From Tretioscincus oriximinensis (taxonomy: Eukaryota; Chordata; Lepidosauria; Squamata; Gymnophthalmidae): a stretch of DNA of 64,000 nt. The position numbers and the translations under genes are program-made. The DNA is taken from assembly GCA_022410635.1 (NCBI GenBank), contig JAJVDF010000230.1, positions 1,747,136 through 1,811,135 on the forward strand. The letters are read 5' to 3'. Positions 12,375 through 23,646 of the stretch are shown piece after piece (position 1 is the stretch's first letter; each line of letters opens with the position of its first letter). The notes below the pieces were generated by a model. The model ran no database searches. It saw nothing but the letters and a program-made list of their open reading frames with translations, and was not told where the DNA came from.

Positions 12375-12600
12375 TTTCAGAGAAATAGCCGTGTTAGTCT
12401 AGCAGAAAGTCCAGCAAAGGGGCTAGCAGCACTTTGAGACTAACTTGAGAAAAGTGGTTGGCATAAGCTTTCGTAGACAGGTCTACTTCTTCAGATGCTG
12501 AGGGATTAGTCCCTCAGCATCTGAAGAAGTAGACCTGTCTACGAAAGCTTATGCCAACCACTTTTCTCAAGTTAGTCTCAAAGTGCTGCTAGCCCCTTTG
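12375..12600. mobile_element. Penelope-like perfect palindrome with TSD
   Basis: Arms 12413-12505 and 12510-12602 are 93 bp and perfectly complementary around a 4-base centre (TTAG). The left side carries an extra 38 bp starting TTCAGAGAAATAGCCGTG, the conserved element end. The flanking direct repeat CTAAATTTGAAAA is at 12362-12374 and 12601-12613; its first two bases overlap the right arm, so the certain part is 11 bp. It is the same family as 7055-7590 but a different truncation point, so an independent insertion. It lies about 115 bp from exon 4. Confidence 0.82.
12521..12553 (+). ncRNA. Hammerhead-ribozyme-like core, second copy
   Basis: The sequence is the same as the 7472-7506 core: CTGAAGA (12521-12527), a 6-bp stem II with CT loop, GAAA (12543-12546), GC-TTAT-GC, then CA. 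The opposite arm contains an identical copy on the minus strand, so a transcript from either strand would carry one core in each orientation and could instead form a long hairpin. Confidence 0.45.
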
Positions 12601-13439
12601 CTAAATTTGAAAAGTACATGTGGAATTAATGGAGGACTTCAAATTTTTAAAGTGGCTCGACATAGGAAATTATTCATTGAGTTGAACAGGATGTTTTGAA
12701 AGGGAGATGGGGGTCTATAACAATGCTATCTATTTTGTTTCATTTGCAATCTGTATTTTTATGTTCAAATATTTTTATCCTATGTAAACTTGATATAGTC
12801 AATGGACCAATAATTAAAGTTACTATTGCTATAAAATTTTAACTGCAACAAAAGGACAGACTCGTTTCAATGTGTCATAGAAAGTCTTTCTCTATGGCCG
12901 AACAATTTTCCAGTGTCGTACACCAAAGAGTTCCTAGTTTCATTCCATGTTGGATACAAAAATGAACTTTATATAAAAAATATACTTCCAAATTGTAGTA
13001 TTAGATAAAATCTCTCCAATAAAATACCCTATCCTTGGCTAGTGCAAGACCTTTTAGCAGTTAAAACTGCACCACAAAAATTAAGAGGAGTCCCTTCATT
13101 GCCAATTGAAGGACAAAAGGGACACATAATTAGGGTGGAAGTAATTTAATTAAATGGTAGATTTTTTTAGCCTTTTACAAAGTAAAATATCCATAACGAG
13201 CAAGGATATTAACTTCTTTCTATAGTAAGAAGCATTGGATTAACAAAAAATGAATTCTGGTTTGTCAACCTCTAGTGAACGACCGTTAAATCGTATGGAA
13301 TCATCATAAACATTTCAGATAAAAATAGTTTTCTAGAAGAACGTATGTTTAGAACAAGTTATGAAAAATTATAGGGCAAAAATATCAGATTAAAAAAAAT
13401 TATGATAAAAAGTCTAACCTGATCAGAACATTTATTATA

Positions 13440-13760
13440 TATAAAATGCAAAAATACCATCCTGGATGACGTCAAAATGCATACATCCAGAATGCTATTT
13501 ACCTTGCACGACTGTCAGCGACAGGGGGCGTGTGTGAGACGACACCGTCCTCGCGTGCATCCTACACAGGGGCATCATGTCTCGGATGGAGCCAGCAAGG
13601 ATCCAGTCCGGGATCATGATAAAAAACTGCCATCGCCTAAAATGCCGGAGGAGACGGTGGCACCAATCAGATGCGATCAGTACCGTCACCACCCCAGAGC
13701 CACGAACACTGCTGCCTACGGATCGGATTGCCGGAGGGCCCTGTAATGTTTCTGCTTACA
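13440..13760. other. CpG-rich patch of unknown origin
   Basis: About 20 CpG dinucleotides occur in about 300 bp of roughly 55% GC, close to the number expected without depletion. The flanking intron is AT-rich and CpG-poor. The patch contains a TGACGTCA-like CRE half (GATGACGTCA at 13466). An 89-codon frame runs through it but has no recognisable domain. It could be an intronic CpG island, an alternative promoter or a young inserted element; I saw no clear terminal repeats. Confidence 0.45.
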
Positions 13761-13856
13761 CGACACATTTTTATAGAAGAATTAAGCCAACTGTCTTAAT
13801 TCTTAAAATGCTAGAGCCCACTGTATCCAAGGCAGTGGGCATAATTCCACTAGTAA

Positions 13857-13920
13857 GAACATAAGTACATAAGTATAGCCTGCTGAATCAGGGCAGTGTC
13901 TATCTTGTCTAGTAATAAAA
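13857..13920 (-). repeat. CR1 3'-end fragment
   Basis: The sequence AAGAACATAAGTACATAAG followed by CCTGCTGAATCAGGGCAG is the reverse complement of the CR1 3' tail (CTGATTCAGCAGG..CTTATGTTCTT). It is short and decayed. Confidence 0.7.
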
Positions 13921-14744
13921 AGCACATTACATCAAATAATTAATAGAAATTCTTATGTCTTTGGGCTGTGAGGAACACTTAACAGGTCCAAGCATTAAAA
14001 TAATACAGACATAAAAGGAGATCACAATAATAAAAGCTGTGCAGCATTTCCTCTCTTCCCTATGGCAAGGACGCACCTCACTTAGAAGGTTACAAAGCTA
14101 TTAAAATAACTACATTTTTCACCCTAGATTGCTTTTACAAGTCCATTTTGAATCAGTCTCTTGATAATCTGATTTGTAACAAGGTAAATATATTCACATA
14201 ATGGTAAAAATGATTCTGTTAAGCAAAATGTGAAAACATAAATATGCAATTTTATTCACGCATCTAAATGCCCAATCTGTAAATGGGCTTAATGGATAAC
14301 TGATCTGATTGTGCAAACTCTATGTATGTGCAAAAGTCAGTTCTACTAACTTCAGTGCACTAATGGATAAGTCTATCATAACCCGTACCAGCATGCAGTT
14401 GGTATGTCCTGATTCTGGGGTATAATCTGGAATAAGGGCCAATGCAGAAAAGGCCAGTTACTCCCTGACTTTAGATAAAGTCCTGTGAGCTTCACCTGGT
14501 CTATCAGCAACTCCTGGAGAGCTAAAGTCCCGATCTGCACATACCTCAGCTAACCTATTTTAATAAAAGTGCATTGTTATAGCAAGAGTCCCCCATGGTT
14601 GCATAGAGAAGCTAAAGACACTTTAGAGGTGCCTTAACCCTTCACTCCGTGCTAACTGTATAGCTTTCAGCTTTTCACCCAGGCTTTTTTACTCCTACTT
14701 ACTCTGCATTTGACCTTCCTTGGGGAGAGAGAGGGAGGGAGGGT

Positions 14745-14860
14745 ATGGCTTTTTAAAATGTTTTACTGATTTTAAACATTTTTTGTGTACTTTTTGTATT
14801 TTATTACCCGCCTCTGGACCTATGGGGAAGAGTTGGATACAAATTCCTAGATAAATGCAC
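14745..14860 (+). repeat. L2-like LINE 3' tail
   Basis: A T-rich tract runs into TATTACCCGCCTCTGGACC, then TATGGGGAAGAGTTGGATAC and AAAT..ATAAAT. This follows the pattern of reptile L2-type tails (ccgccctgagcctatggggaagggcgggatacaaat). Only the 3' end is present. Confidence 0.6.
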
Positions 14861-15451
14861 AAGAATTCCTATGCTGGGATTTGCACATGCCACATGTCCC
14901 TTGAGATCCAAATGCTTGTCACATCTGTGAAACAGCTTCACAGATGGTAGTATTTGCTAGCGTAGGATCTGAAACCAGGATCCAANGCCAAAATTCAAAG
15001 TCAGATATGGAACTAAGTTTACCAAATGCACATGCCTCTTAAGTTACTTTCACGAATGCACTAAGGTGACCCCTACATGCATACACATTGCTGCTATGTT
15101 AATGTGGCCCCACAGGATCATAAATTTTATAATAAAAAACATTTAAAATAACATTTTGTTATTTATAAACATAGAGAGAGAGTGGGGCGCAAATTCCCCT
15201 GTCCTCTGTATGGCCCAAATAAGTCAAAGATTTGACATGCCTGACTTAAAAACTTTCTGCACAATAAACTAGCAAGCTTTGCAAAATGAATCTTCATATG
15301 ACGTTCCAGTGCTATATGCTATCATACAGAACCATTTATTAATTAATTGGCTCCAATTACCCCATAATATTTGAATTATCCATCATAAAGATGGTGGGAT
15401 TAGAGTCGGGAATGAAAATTTCCTATAAGGTAAACAAAGTGTCTTATTTTT

Positions 15452-15728
15452 GAACATACAAAAGCCTAAGAGGAACCCATCTAGTCCAGTGTTCTGTCTC
15501 ACACAGTGGCCTACCAATTGCACTAGGACAGTTTGAAGCAGAAGACGACAAACTCACACCTGTTTTCCATCCTAGTAGCTACTGATACACCTGTCTGCCA
15601 TGAATTTATCAAATCATATCTTAATGCTATCCTGGCTGCTACCTACCACTACTTTTTCTGGAAGAGAACTCCATAGACAGATGACCCTCTGGGCAAAAAT
15701 TACTTTCCCTCAACAGTATGAAATTAGG
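15452..15728 (-). repeat. CR1 3' segment
   Basis: Reverse complement of the CR1 3' region. It has the decayed tail at 15452-15480, then ATCTAGTCCAGTGTTCTGTC, CACACAGTGGCC and CAATTGCACTAGGACAG. It then runs upstream into the segment with CTGGAAGAGAACTCC and AGACAGATGACCCTCTGGG, the counterpart of the LWNL/QRVITL end of ORF2. Confidence 0.8.
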
Positions 15729-15787
15729 TTAGTTGTAATCAAACAAGATAGCAAACCAATGTTTCAAATTAAGCTTTCATCAATATA

Positions 15788-16791
15788 CGAGCTGCATTCA
15801 AGTTATAACACCTCCAAATTTTTTTTTCAGAACTGGAAACAGATAAAAACATGTGGTTTGTTTTAAAATAAGGGGCACTCTTTGTTAATGCATGACAGAG
15901 ATGGCAGCACTGTACAGCACACAGAACCCTAGCGACAGCGTCGAGAGTGAGAACTGTTTTTGATACAAAAAATGCCAACGTTTTCATTACACGATCAGCA
16001 TGTAATAATTCGATTTCTCCATTTGCGTGATGTGACATCAATTGAAATTCATCGCCAGTTGAGTGAGACATGTGGTGATGGTGCCATGGATGTGTCAAAT
16101 GTGCGTTCCTGGGTGTGTCAGTTCAAAGAAGGAAGAACTTTGTGTGAAAACAAACCAAGACAATCTCAGCCTCGCACGAGTCGGTCTGTTGACACGATCG
16201 ACCGAGTGGAAAAATATGTTTTGGAAGATCGCCGAAAGAGTGTGCAACAGATCGCTTCCAAAGTTGGCATTTCCATGGGATCTGCGCACACAATCCTGCA
16301 TGATAACCTGAAAATGCGAAAAGTGTCCTGTAGGTGGGTGCCACGAATGCTGACAAACGATCACAAGGCTGCGCGCGTGGCATGCTGCCAAGCAATGTTG
16401 ACGTGTGATGATAACATGAATGGGACTTTCTTTTCATCAGGCGAACGTGANGCAGGAGTTTCTTCGTGCAAACAACTTTGAAGTGATTGCTCATATTCCC
16501 TACTCACCTGATCTTGCTCCTAGCGACTTTTGGCTCTTTCCAACAATGAAAGACACTCTCCGTGGCCGCACATTCACCAGCCATGCCACTATTGCATCAG
16601 TGATTTTCCAGTGGTCAAAACAGACTCCTACAGAAGCATTCGTGGTGACTATGGAAACATGGCGTCGACGTTGTGAAAAATGTGTGAGGCTACAGGGAGA
16701 TTACGTCGAGAAGTGACAGAAGTTTCAAATTTTTATTATGATTGGTTAGTGAGAAAAAAATTCGGAGGTGTTATAACTTGAATGCACCTTG
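15788..16791 (+). mobile_element. Mariner element, internally deleted
   Basis: Terminal inverted repeats of about 30 bp: the left end is CGAGCTGCATTCAAGTTATA and the right end, read inward, is CAAGGTGCATTCAAGTTATA; both continue ACACCTCC. TA flanks both ends (15786-15787 and 16792-16793), as expected for mariner. At 1,004 bp it is shorter than the usual length of about 1.3 kb. It carries a broken transposase frame and lies antisense to SH3PXD2B. The ends are well preserved, so it could have been mobilised in trans when an active relative was present. Confidence 0.93.
15972..16714 (+). pseudogene. Mariner transposase (DD34D), defective
   Basis: From the ATG the N-terminal paired-type DNA-binding half is readable: MPTFSLHDQHVIIRFLHLRD, EIHRQLSETCGDGAMDVSNV, VRSWVCQFKEGR, then VQQIASKVGISMGSAHTIL and KVSCRWVPRML. 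Near 16420 a deletion removes the first two catalytic Asp blocks (the usual DETW and HDNARPH regions) and shifts the frame. It resumes with EFLRANNFEVIAH then YSPDLAPSDFWLFP, which holds the third Asp, and ends at a TGA at 16715. An N is present at 16451. The product cannot be catalytic. Confidence 0.92.
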
Positions 16792-17447
16792 TAAATCAAA
16801 TTGTAAACTTTGTTTTAAATGGAAAATAATGTAACATGCAGCACCTATTCTGCCCTAACTCAAAAATACCGTTGTCCATCCCTTATTTATTCCACATCTA
16901 ACTTCCTCTGCTAGCATTTTTAATATGAAATCAATACTGTTGATTTAAAGTAACTATCAATGTAAACAGTAAAAGAATTACATTTTTCAAATTGGATATT
17001 CCGGTAAATTCCAGTATTGCTTCTTTCTATTTTTAGAAACTAGACAGCATGTGGGCTGTTTTGTTTCCAAGATTCACTCTGTCACTACAGTTAAAAGAAA
17101 ATTTATAATCTACATTTTCTTATTGATGTCCACATAAAACATGCAGGCAATCAAAGTAAATGGCCAGTTTAGCATTTCTGAAAGCAATCACAGTAATGGA
17201 CACACGTTTCTTTACAAAATTCATAAATGTTGCAACCTTTCTTTCATATCCAGCAACACTAGATTTATTTCAACTTGGTGATTTTTAAGATAGGAAATAA
17301 TAGAAAAGCACCTGGGTTCTTCAAGGCCTCACAAGAAGTAGAATATTGTTAGCATGAATTTTCATCTGCCTCTGCTTCTGGATTGTTTTTTTTTACTGGA
17401 TTTTACTGGATTGCTCCTGTAAAATATTCATATATAAATAGGCACAT

Positions 17448-17481
17448 GATCAAGATAGATCCACGTGATCTATCTTGAGCT
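17448..17481. other. Small perfect-looking hairpin
   Basis: A GATCAAGATAGATC arm and a GATCTATCTTGAG arm flank a CACGT centre. No repeat family was recognised. The stem is about 13 bp with one mismatch. Confidence 0.35.
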
Positions 17482-18947
17482 GTGAATTCATGGCACTATG
17501 AAATCACAGGGTACGCATTTTAAGTTTGTGAGGAATGCTAGCGGCAGAAACTGGAAACATTTTTCAGATGTTAGAAACCACAATATATAATGTTACTAAT
17601 CAGGACTTTCCAGAAAACAGCATATTTGAAGTAAAGTGTAAGAGCCAAAAGCCTGCACTGGTAATAAAATTCAACTATTTCCATATTGTTATGAAAGAAA
17701 TAAAGAGAAAGCAAAAAGGTCATTGGTCATTTAAGAATATGGAATATAGATTACTTTAATTTCCCTGCTTCAAGATTTCAGAAGTGATGGACCACGTGCT
17801 CAGAACAGCTCTAACTGGTGCCCCCCCACTCTCCTTGCCATATTCTTCTGCCAAACTCTAGATCTGGAAACAATAGCAGGTTTAACAAAGAGCTCTGTAA
17901 TTAATACCCTTTTTTTCTCTTGTGGTCTTTGCAGCACACAAGAGAGCCTTCTAATGAATTTAAATCGAGCATTGTGGGGTTTTTAAAAAGGTATTCCTAA
18001 TGGCCTTATCAGTTTACAGCATTTCTAAAGCAGTAGCCTTACAATCCTTGTTTTACAAGGGGGTTGCTCAACTAAGGGAACTGGTAATGCTTTCCTGGAT
18101 TAGATTAACATTCAAGTCACAGAGTCGTCAAGGCTTGCCTCTCACATGGGACAAAAATCTGCTGCGATTTCAGCTGTGGAAATCTTTATCGCTTCCTCCA
18201 ACTTCCAGGATAACAATTTTCATGAAATCATTTTTAACCTAGTTATCAAGAAGAAAAGGGAAGGCATTTAGCAACTTGAATGTACCAGCTGGAACATGTT
18301 TTCTAAAAAAGTATCTTTCTCCTTTTTCCAAAAATAGGTTATGATGCTTCAGAAACTGAACAAGCCAAACTGTAATTCCTGTTTTTCCAAGCATCCAATA
18401 CTGGCAGCTGGGGCTGATGTGACNCTCCTCCCATCCCACCCTGCTGGCATAAAAAATTGCACAGCAAACTCTTTTCCTTTGCATTCATGCCAGAATTNGT
18501 CTTAATTTGCTGATGGCACAATCTGGAGAACTGCTGGAACCCAAAAAAGCCTCTTGGAAGTAACAATGATGGTTACTAAATTACAATTATGTCCACATAT
18601 GAGGCAAGGCAGTCCGCTTAAAACAGAACCTTTCAATGTCCTTGATCAATGCATCTTCCTCTGGAAAGGAACCAGATGACATGGAGTTTTGGAGTTCTCT
18701 TATTCTCCCACATCACAGTTTCCCAAAAGCTTTTACTTGCAGAAAACATATTTGGTTTTATTTTTCAAAGTATGAGTATTTCCCTAATGAATCTGTTGCC
18801 CATCTAAGACAGAAAGAAATCATTCCAGCCATTAACATTCCACTTATCTCTATGACAAAGAAGGTGGAACTCGGGAAAGGGAATTCTCCTTGGCAAACCT
18901 CAGACTATGAAACTATGGTGTCAATAACCATCTCTGTACACATTTAG

Positions 18948-19113
18948 AAAATACTTAAAGACACACCTCTTCAACCTAGCTTTTGGCTGAAAAAAATGCT
19001 CTCCCTCTCCTACTTTTAGATACTGCTGTATATGTTAATATTGTTTTTATTGTTAAGCACCCTGTGACCTTCAGTGTAGAAATGTAAATAAAATAAAATA
19101 AATAAATAAATAT
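18948..19113 (+). repeat. L2-like LINE 3' end with (AAATA)n tail
   Basis: The frame reads KYLKTHLFNLAFG then stop, the conserved C-terminus of L2-type ORF2 (LKTHLFNxAFG). It is followed by a T-rich 3' UTR with AAGCACCCTGTGACCTTCAG and an AAATA/AAAT tail at 19085-19113. It is heavily 5'-truncated. Confidence 0.75.
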
Positions 19114-19332
19114 GAAACAGTGCAGTTCTAAATCATTAGCGATAAGGGAAAAACAAAGAAAGAATAAACAGCATAATAACCCAGTTTGTACTCACCATTC
19201 CCAGCTAATATTTGGTTCCATGCCAAATTGAGGGACTATGGGGCACCACCAGATATTTGTACCTGAATGGGGTATTCAGGGACGCATGATTTGGGGAAGG
19301 GAGGATCACTCTTGGTTCTGTGACTCTATGCT

Positions 19333-19465
19333 ATAAGAACATAAGAAGAGCCCTGCTGAATCGGGCTGGGGATCATCTANTCCAGTATTCTGTTTTACAC
19401 AGTGGCCCACCAATTGCACTTGGGCAGTCTGAAATGGAAGAAGGCAAAACCTTGTGCTATGCCGC
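19333..19465 (-). repeat. CR1 3'-end fragment
   Basis: Reverse complement of the CR1 3' end: TAAGAACATAAGAAGAGCCC, then TGCTGAATCGGGCTGG, CCAGTATTCTGTTTTACACA and CAATTGCACTTGGGCAG. The tail is almost intact, so this copy is younger than most here. Confidence 0.85.
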
Positions 19466-19519
19466 TGCTTGGGTGAGGTATATGACAAAATCTTAGATTC
19501 CCTTTTTCATATTAAGATG

Positions 19520-19680
19520 TAACCCTGTTATAACAAAATTTTCAGTTAACAAAAAATTTGAAAGTCCTGGAAGGATGCCCGTAAGAGGAATATTAGTTAC
19601 AACGGGTTTCATTATAACAAAATTTCATTATAATACACATATCCACTCGATCCCTTGGTGTTTGTCATAATGGGGTTTCA
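19520..19680. repeat. Possible decayed Tc1/pogo-type MITE
   Basis: Repeated GTTATAACAAAATTTTCAG, ATTATAACAAAATTTCATT and ATTATAATAC blocks recur in both halves with an ACAACGGGTTTC centre. The layout resembles pogo/Tigger ends with TTATAACGAA motifs, but I cannot define ends or a TSD. Confidence 0.3.
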
Positions 19681-21714
19681 CCCGTAATACATCAGTACAA
19701 GCCAAACAGAAAGATCTTTAAAACAAAAGCAGTTTGTAAAGTCAATACATGAGTGACATCTTGGCCTGATTGGCAGGGTTCTTCTTTCCAAGACATTCAG
19801 AACTTGAAATGGTAAAATTGAGCCCAGTAATGAATAGGTAAAAAATATAGTTATTTCTGTATCAGTTTCATAGTCAGTAGACCTAGCTAGCTCTGACAAA
19901 CGTCACAGAAGCTACATTGTTCAACAGCTGAAATGTACACATCACTATTAAAGGAAACTCCCTGCTGAAAACATTATAGAGGTTTCATCTAGTTATAGCT
20001 AGTATTTGTGCAATGAAGCAAAGGTGTGCTCTATGCAAGCTGGTCCTTCATCTGTAAATGTTAAAAACATTAGAAAATTCAAAAGGACAAGTGGTCAAAC
20101 AGAATCTTACACATCAGAGTGTGATGCCAATAAAGTTCTGGCTTAGATGGAAAATCCAAAACAATATTGCAACAAAGGCTGCAAAGATCACTAGGAAAAC
20201 TCTGCTTTTTGTTAATAAGTTACAAGGACATCCTCATTCCCAAAACAACTGAAAAGCAAGCTGAAATTTATATCCCAATGAGCAGTATATTCCAAGACAT
20301 AAATTCTTGAATTGAAAAGGAACAAATCTACAAGGTACGTGCCTTTTGAAGACTTTACTCAGTTGTGTGACCACTCAAGCTAAGAAGGAAGGAAGGAAAG
20401 AATGATATTGCAGCAAGAAAAAGAGAGGATTGGAGCAGGAGACACCCAATCAGGAGAGAGTCTGGGAGGGTGGAACAGTAGTATGTAAGCAGGAGAACAG
20501 CAGACTGAGTAGAAGAGGGTTCTTTAAGAAAGGTATATAAAAAGTAAAAAGAAAAGCCTTGAGACTTTAAAAGTAGTTCATGTTTAGGAACATGACCGTT
20601 CTAGACCTGCTGAAGGCCTTGATATTGTAAAAAAGACTGGCAGATTTGGGTGCGTGCCTATATTTACATTCTTAGTACAAACAATCTGAAGTGTTTGGAG
20701 AATTGCTAGTTATTTGTTTTGTTTATTCAATATTCATTCTAGCATCAAAAAGTGATTTATCTGTAACAATGACACAATCTGGGTAGTTTTTCAGATTTCT
20801 CAATACATAAAAATCTTGTCCTTTCTTCCTAAACTGGAAGGGTGTTAATATTGGGTCCACAGTAAACCTCTCCGGCAGTGCTGAGCCAAGCCCTGCTGAT
20901 ATGGAAGTAATTCAGAAATTTGGTGAACAAAGTTCACCATATTTGAAAGTACTGGATGAAACTGCGTCCAAATAGATTCAAAGCTAGCTAGCAGTTTCCT
21001 GGGAGTCCAAAAGTGCCTCGAAAAGATCAGCGAGCCGTTTTAGCTGCCAACGTATTACTTAAAAATGCAATCACAGCTTTATACTGTTGTGAACTGAAGG
21101 ACAGGGAAGTAAGTTATAATTTTCAGGGGAAACGTATACAAAAAAACTAGTCAATTGATTACAGATGGTTACCTAGTAGTAAAGGCATTTCTTAATGTGT
21201 ACAGATAATAAGTAAAACAGGATCTCGACTGTTATTTATCCATTGTTTGTTTTGAACTTTGAATGAACTCCTCTTGAAAATTTGAATTCACCATAATCTA
21301 CAAAATTGAACTGAGTCACACTATGCTAACATAGGAGTGGTGGTAGGGAGGCCAATAGTTTCATATTCCAAATGAAATGTGAAGTCTCAGGATTCTACAT
21401 GATGAAGCCCTCGTTACAGGTGAAAAGTTTTGTAAGTTCAGATGTTTGGGGGATAAGAAGGCTAAGCCAACTCCTGCTGAAACTGCAGCCTACCAAAAAA
21501 GGCTTCTGCAAATGTGAAAGTCAACGTCTTATGTAGCTGCTCTACTAATGTCTTAAGATAGACCATAGTCTATATAGTCAAATATGACATCTTGCACGAT
21601 GGCCCATTCTGAAGCAGAATGAAAGTAAAAACCTTACTGGCTCTCAACNTCCGACAAGGGACCTTCACCAACTTAAGGATAGCATCTAGTTATCCATTCC
21701 AGCAACAATGGATA

Positions 21715-22400
21715 CAAACTGACCTCCATGAATTTGTCTAACCCTTTCTTAAATCAATTCAGGCTAGTGTCTATTACAGTTTCTTAATAAAACAATGCTT
21801 AACAGTTCTGCAAAGGGGCTAGAGCACTTAGAGNCTAACAGGAGAAAAGTGGGTGGCATAAGCTTCCGTAGACACGTCCACTTCTTCAGGTTATTTATAC
21901 TTATAACCTTTCTGCGACGTGACCAGAAGTGTACATAATACTCCGAATATGGCCTAACCAGAGGTTTATAGAGGACCAAGGATGTTTGAAATCTATTTTT
22001 ATGCCTTTCCTAATTATTCAAAGCACTAAACTTGCTTTTATCAATGCTGTTGCAAATTTAATCAGCACCTTCATTACACTGTCCATAATAACCCCATGGT
22101 CCTTCGCTTGATCTATTTATAGGAAATTTGGAATTCATCAAATTTTAGGCGCAAAACGAGTTGCCCTAATGTGCATCACCTTGCACTTAAGACTGCAATG
22201 CATTTGTCCCCTAATTGCTCACTTACACAAAGTCAAGAGGTCCTTCTGGCACTCTTCATAATCTCTTTCCATTTTCAACCCTGAATAATTAAGTGCTGTC
22301 AGCAAACTTTACTATCTCACTGCTTATTTCTATTTCCATATCATTTTTGAATAAGTTATAAAGCACAGTCCATGAATAAATTAAAAAGCATAATTCAACT
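21715..22400 (-). repeat. CR1 3' untranslated region, diverged
   Basis: Read in reverse, this matches the long CR1/L3-type 3' UTR pattern: GACCTCCATGAATTTGTCTA, ACTCCGAATATGGCCTAACC, CCCCATGGTCCTTCGC, TAATGTGCATCACCTTGCAC, then AAGAGGTCCTTCTGGCACTC and AGTGCTGTCAGCAAACTT. It is old and interrupted by a fold-back family fragment at 21811-21890. It ends about 110 bp before exon 3. Confidence 0.7.
21811..21890 (-). mobile_element. Penelope-like fragment nested in CR1
   Basis: CAAAGGGGCTAGAGCACTTA, then GAGAAAAGTGGGTGGCATAAG, CTTCCGTAGACACGTCC and ACTTCTTCAG match the reverse of the family core. CR1 sequence continues on both sides, so this inserted later. An N is at 21834. Confidence 0.7.
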
Positions 22401-22504
22401 CTTTACTTTTTCCATTTGGGGAATTGCCCATTTATTAGTATTCTGTGTCACTATACTAAAAAGCAGAACTAGTTTTGTTTTACAGATTTATGTTGTTCAC
22501 CTTA

Positions 22505-22609
<105 letters not shown>

Positions 22610-23550
22610 TTAGAATAGACTCCCACATAAAATAAAGATTAGAGGAATGGGAAACAGTAGAAAATATAAATTTAAGTTGACTAATCTTATTTGAAGATAA
22701 CAAAACCAAACATGAGGAGGAGAAGGGAACACCACAAACCTGAATAATGTGATTTTAGTTACACTACGTTACTCTTTGACATGCAAATATTGTACAAAAC
22801 TCATGAATTTGTCACTCAATCAGTAAGTAAATACATGAGGCTTTCCCCCAAATTTAGAGAGATGATAATATTGTTCTATTTACATCCATTTAGCTTAACA
22901 AGTATTGTAAATTGATATGCTGAATTTTATATCCTTGATGCTAACAGAGAAAATCATCTCTGCAGGCTTTCATGAACACTCATTCCAACATGTTCCAAAC
23001 TACTAGATGATGCATGGAGCAATTCTTGGCTCTCCTTGGTGCTGAGGAGCGATTTGGGAATAGGTGATCATTATGATAACAGCAAAGGAACTTGTTTCTG
23101 ATCGCCACAAGCACAGTCATGGTTTCTGCCGCAATGACTTCACCTATTCTTTAGCAGTTTCCCAGTGCCACGAAGAATCCATGTCTACTTGATTCAGCTG
23201 ATCGGTTGCACGTTTAGGCTGCTCAACAGAGTGAATTTGCCTCTGCAGTCCTTCCTTCGTTAGTGTCAAGTTGAACACAAGGATCTTACAGACAACTTTT
23301 AACTTATGCTGAGTTTGCTGTGGGCCATATTTTTCAGAAATAAATTGCTCAAGTTCCCCCAAGGAGGTAAAGAGTTTTTATTTTAGTTAGGAAAGAATCC
23401 CCTAGTGAACATCTATAAAGAATAGGTCTCAATAAAAGAACTGTAGCAAAATTGATCTGTTGATATATAAGGCAACTGGAAACAAAGTCGTAGCTAGGGA
23501 AAGTTAATGCAGTTCGCTTTCAGAGCTAAGGATTTTTCTAAAGAGGCTTT

Positions 23551-23646
23551 CTAGCAAGGGGATCTTACATGCTAAAAGGAACCTTCAGATCAACAAGAAA
23601 GAGGTAGGCAGTATGAGCTTTTGTAGAAAGGACTACTTCTTCAGGG
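23551..23646 (-). repeat. Penelope-like fragment, degraded
   Basis: CTAGCAAGGGGATCTTACAT, AACAAGAAAGAGGTAGGCAG, TATGAGCTTTTGTAGAAAGG and ACTACTTCTTCAGG correspond in order to the reverse of the family 3' region and core. Confidence 0.55.

Noticed and set aside
13477..13864. Basic-residue-rich ORFs in the CpG-rich patch
   Set aside because: Open frames are expected in GC-rich DNA. Overlapping frames on both strands are all open, and no motif stands out.
15960..16481. SETMAR-like domesticated transposase gene
   Set aside because: The element still has its terminal inverted repeats and TA flanks, the frame is broken by an internal deletion, and no SET-domain exon is nearby, so it is an ordinary dead mariner.
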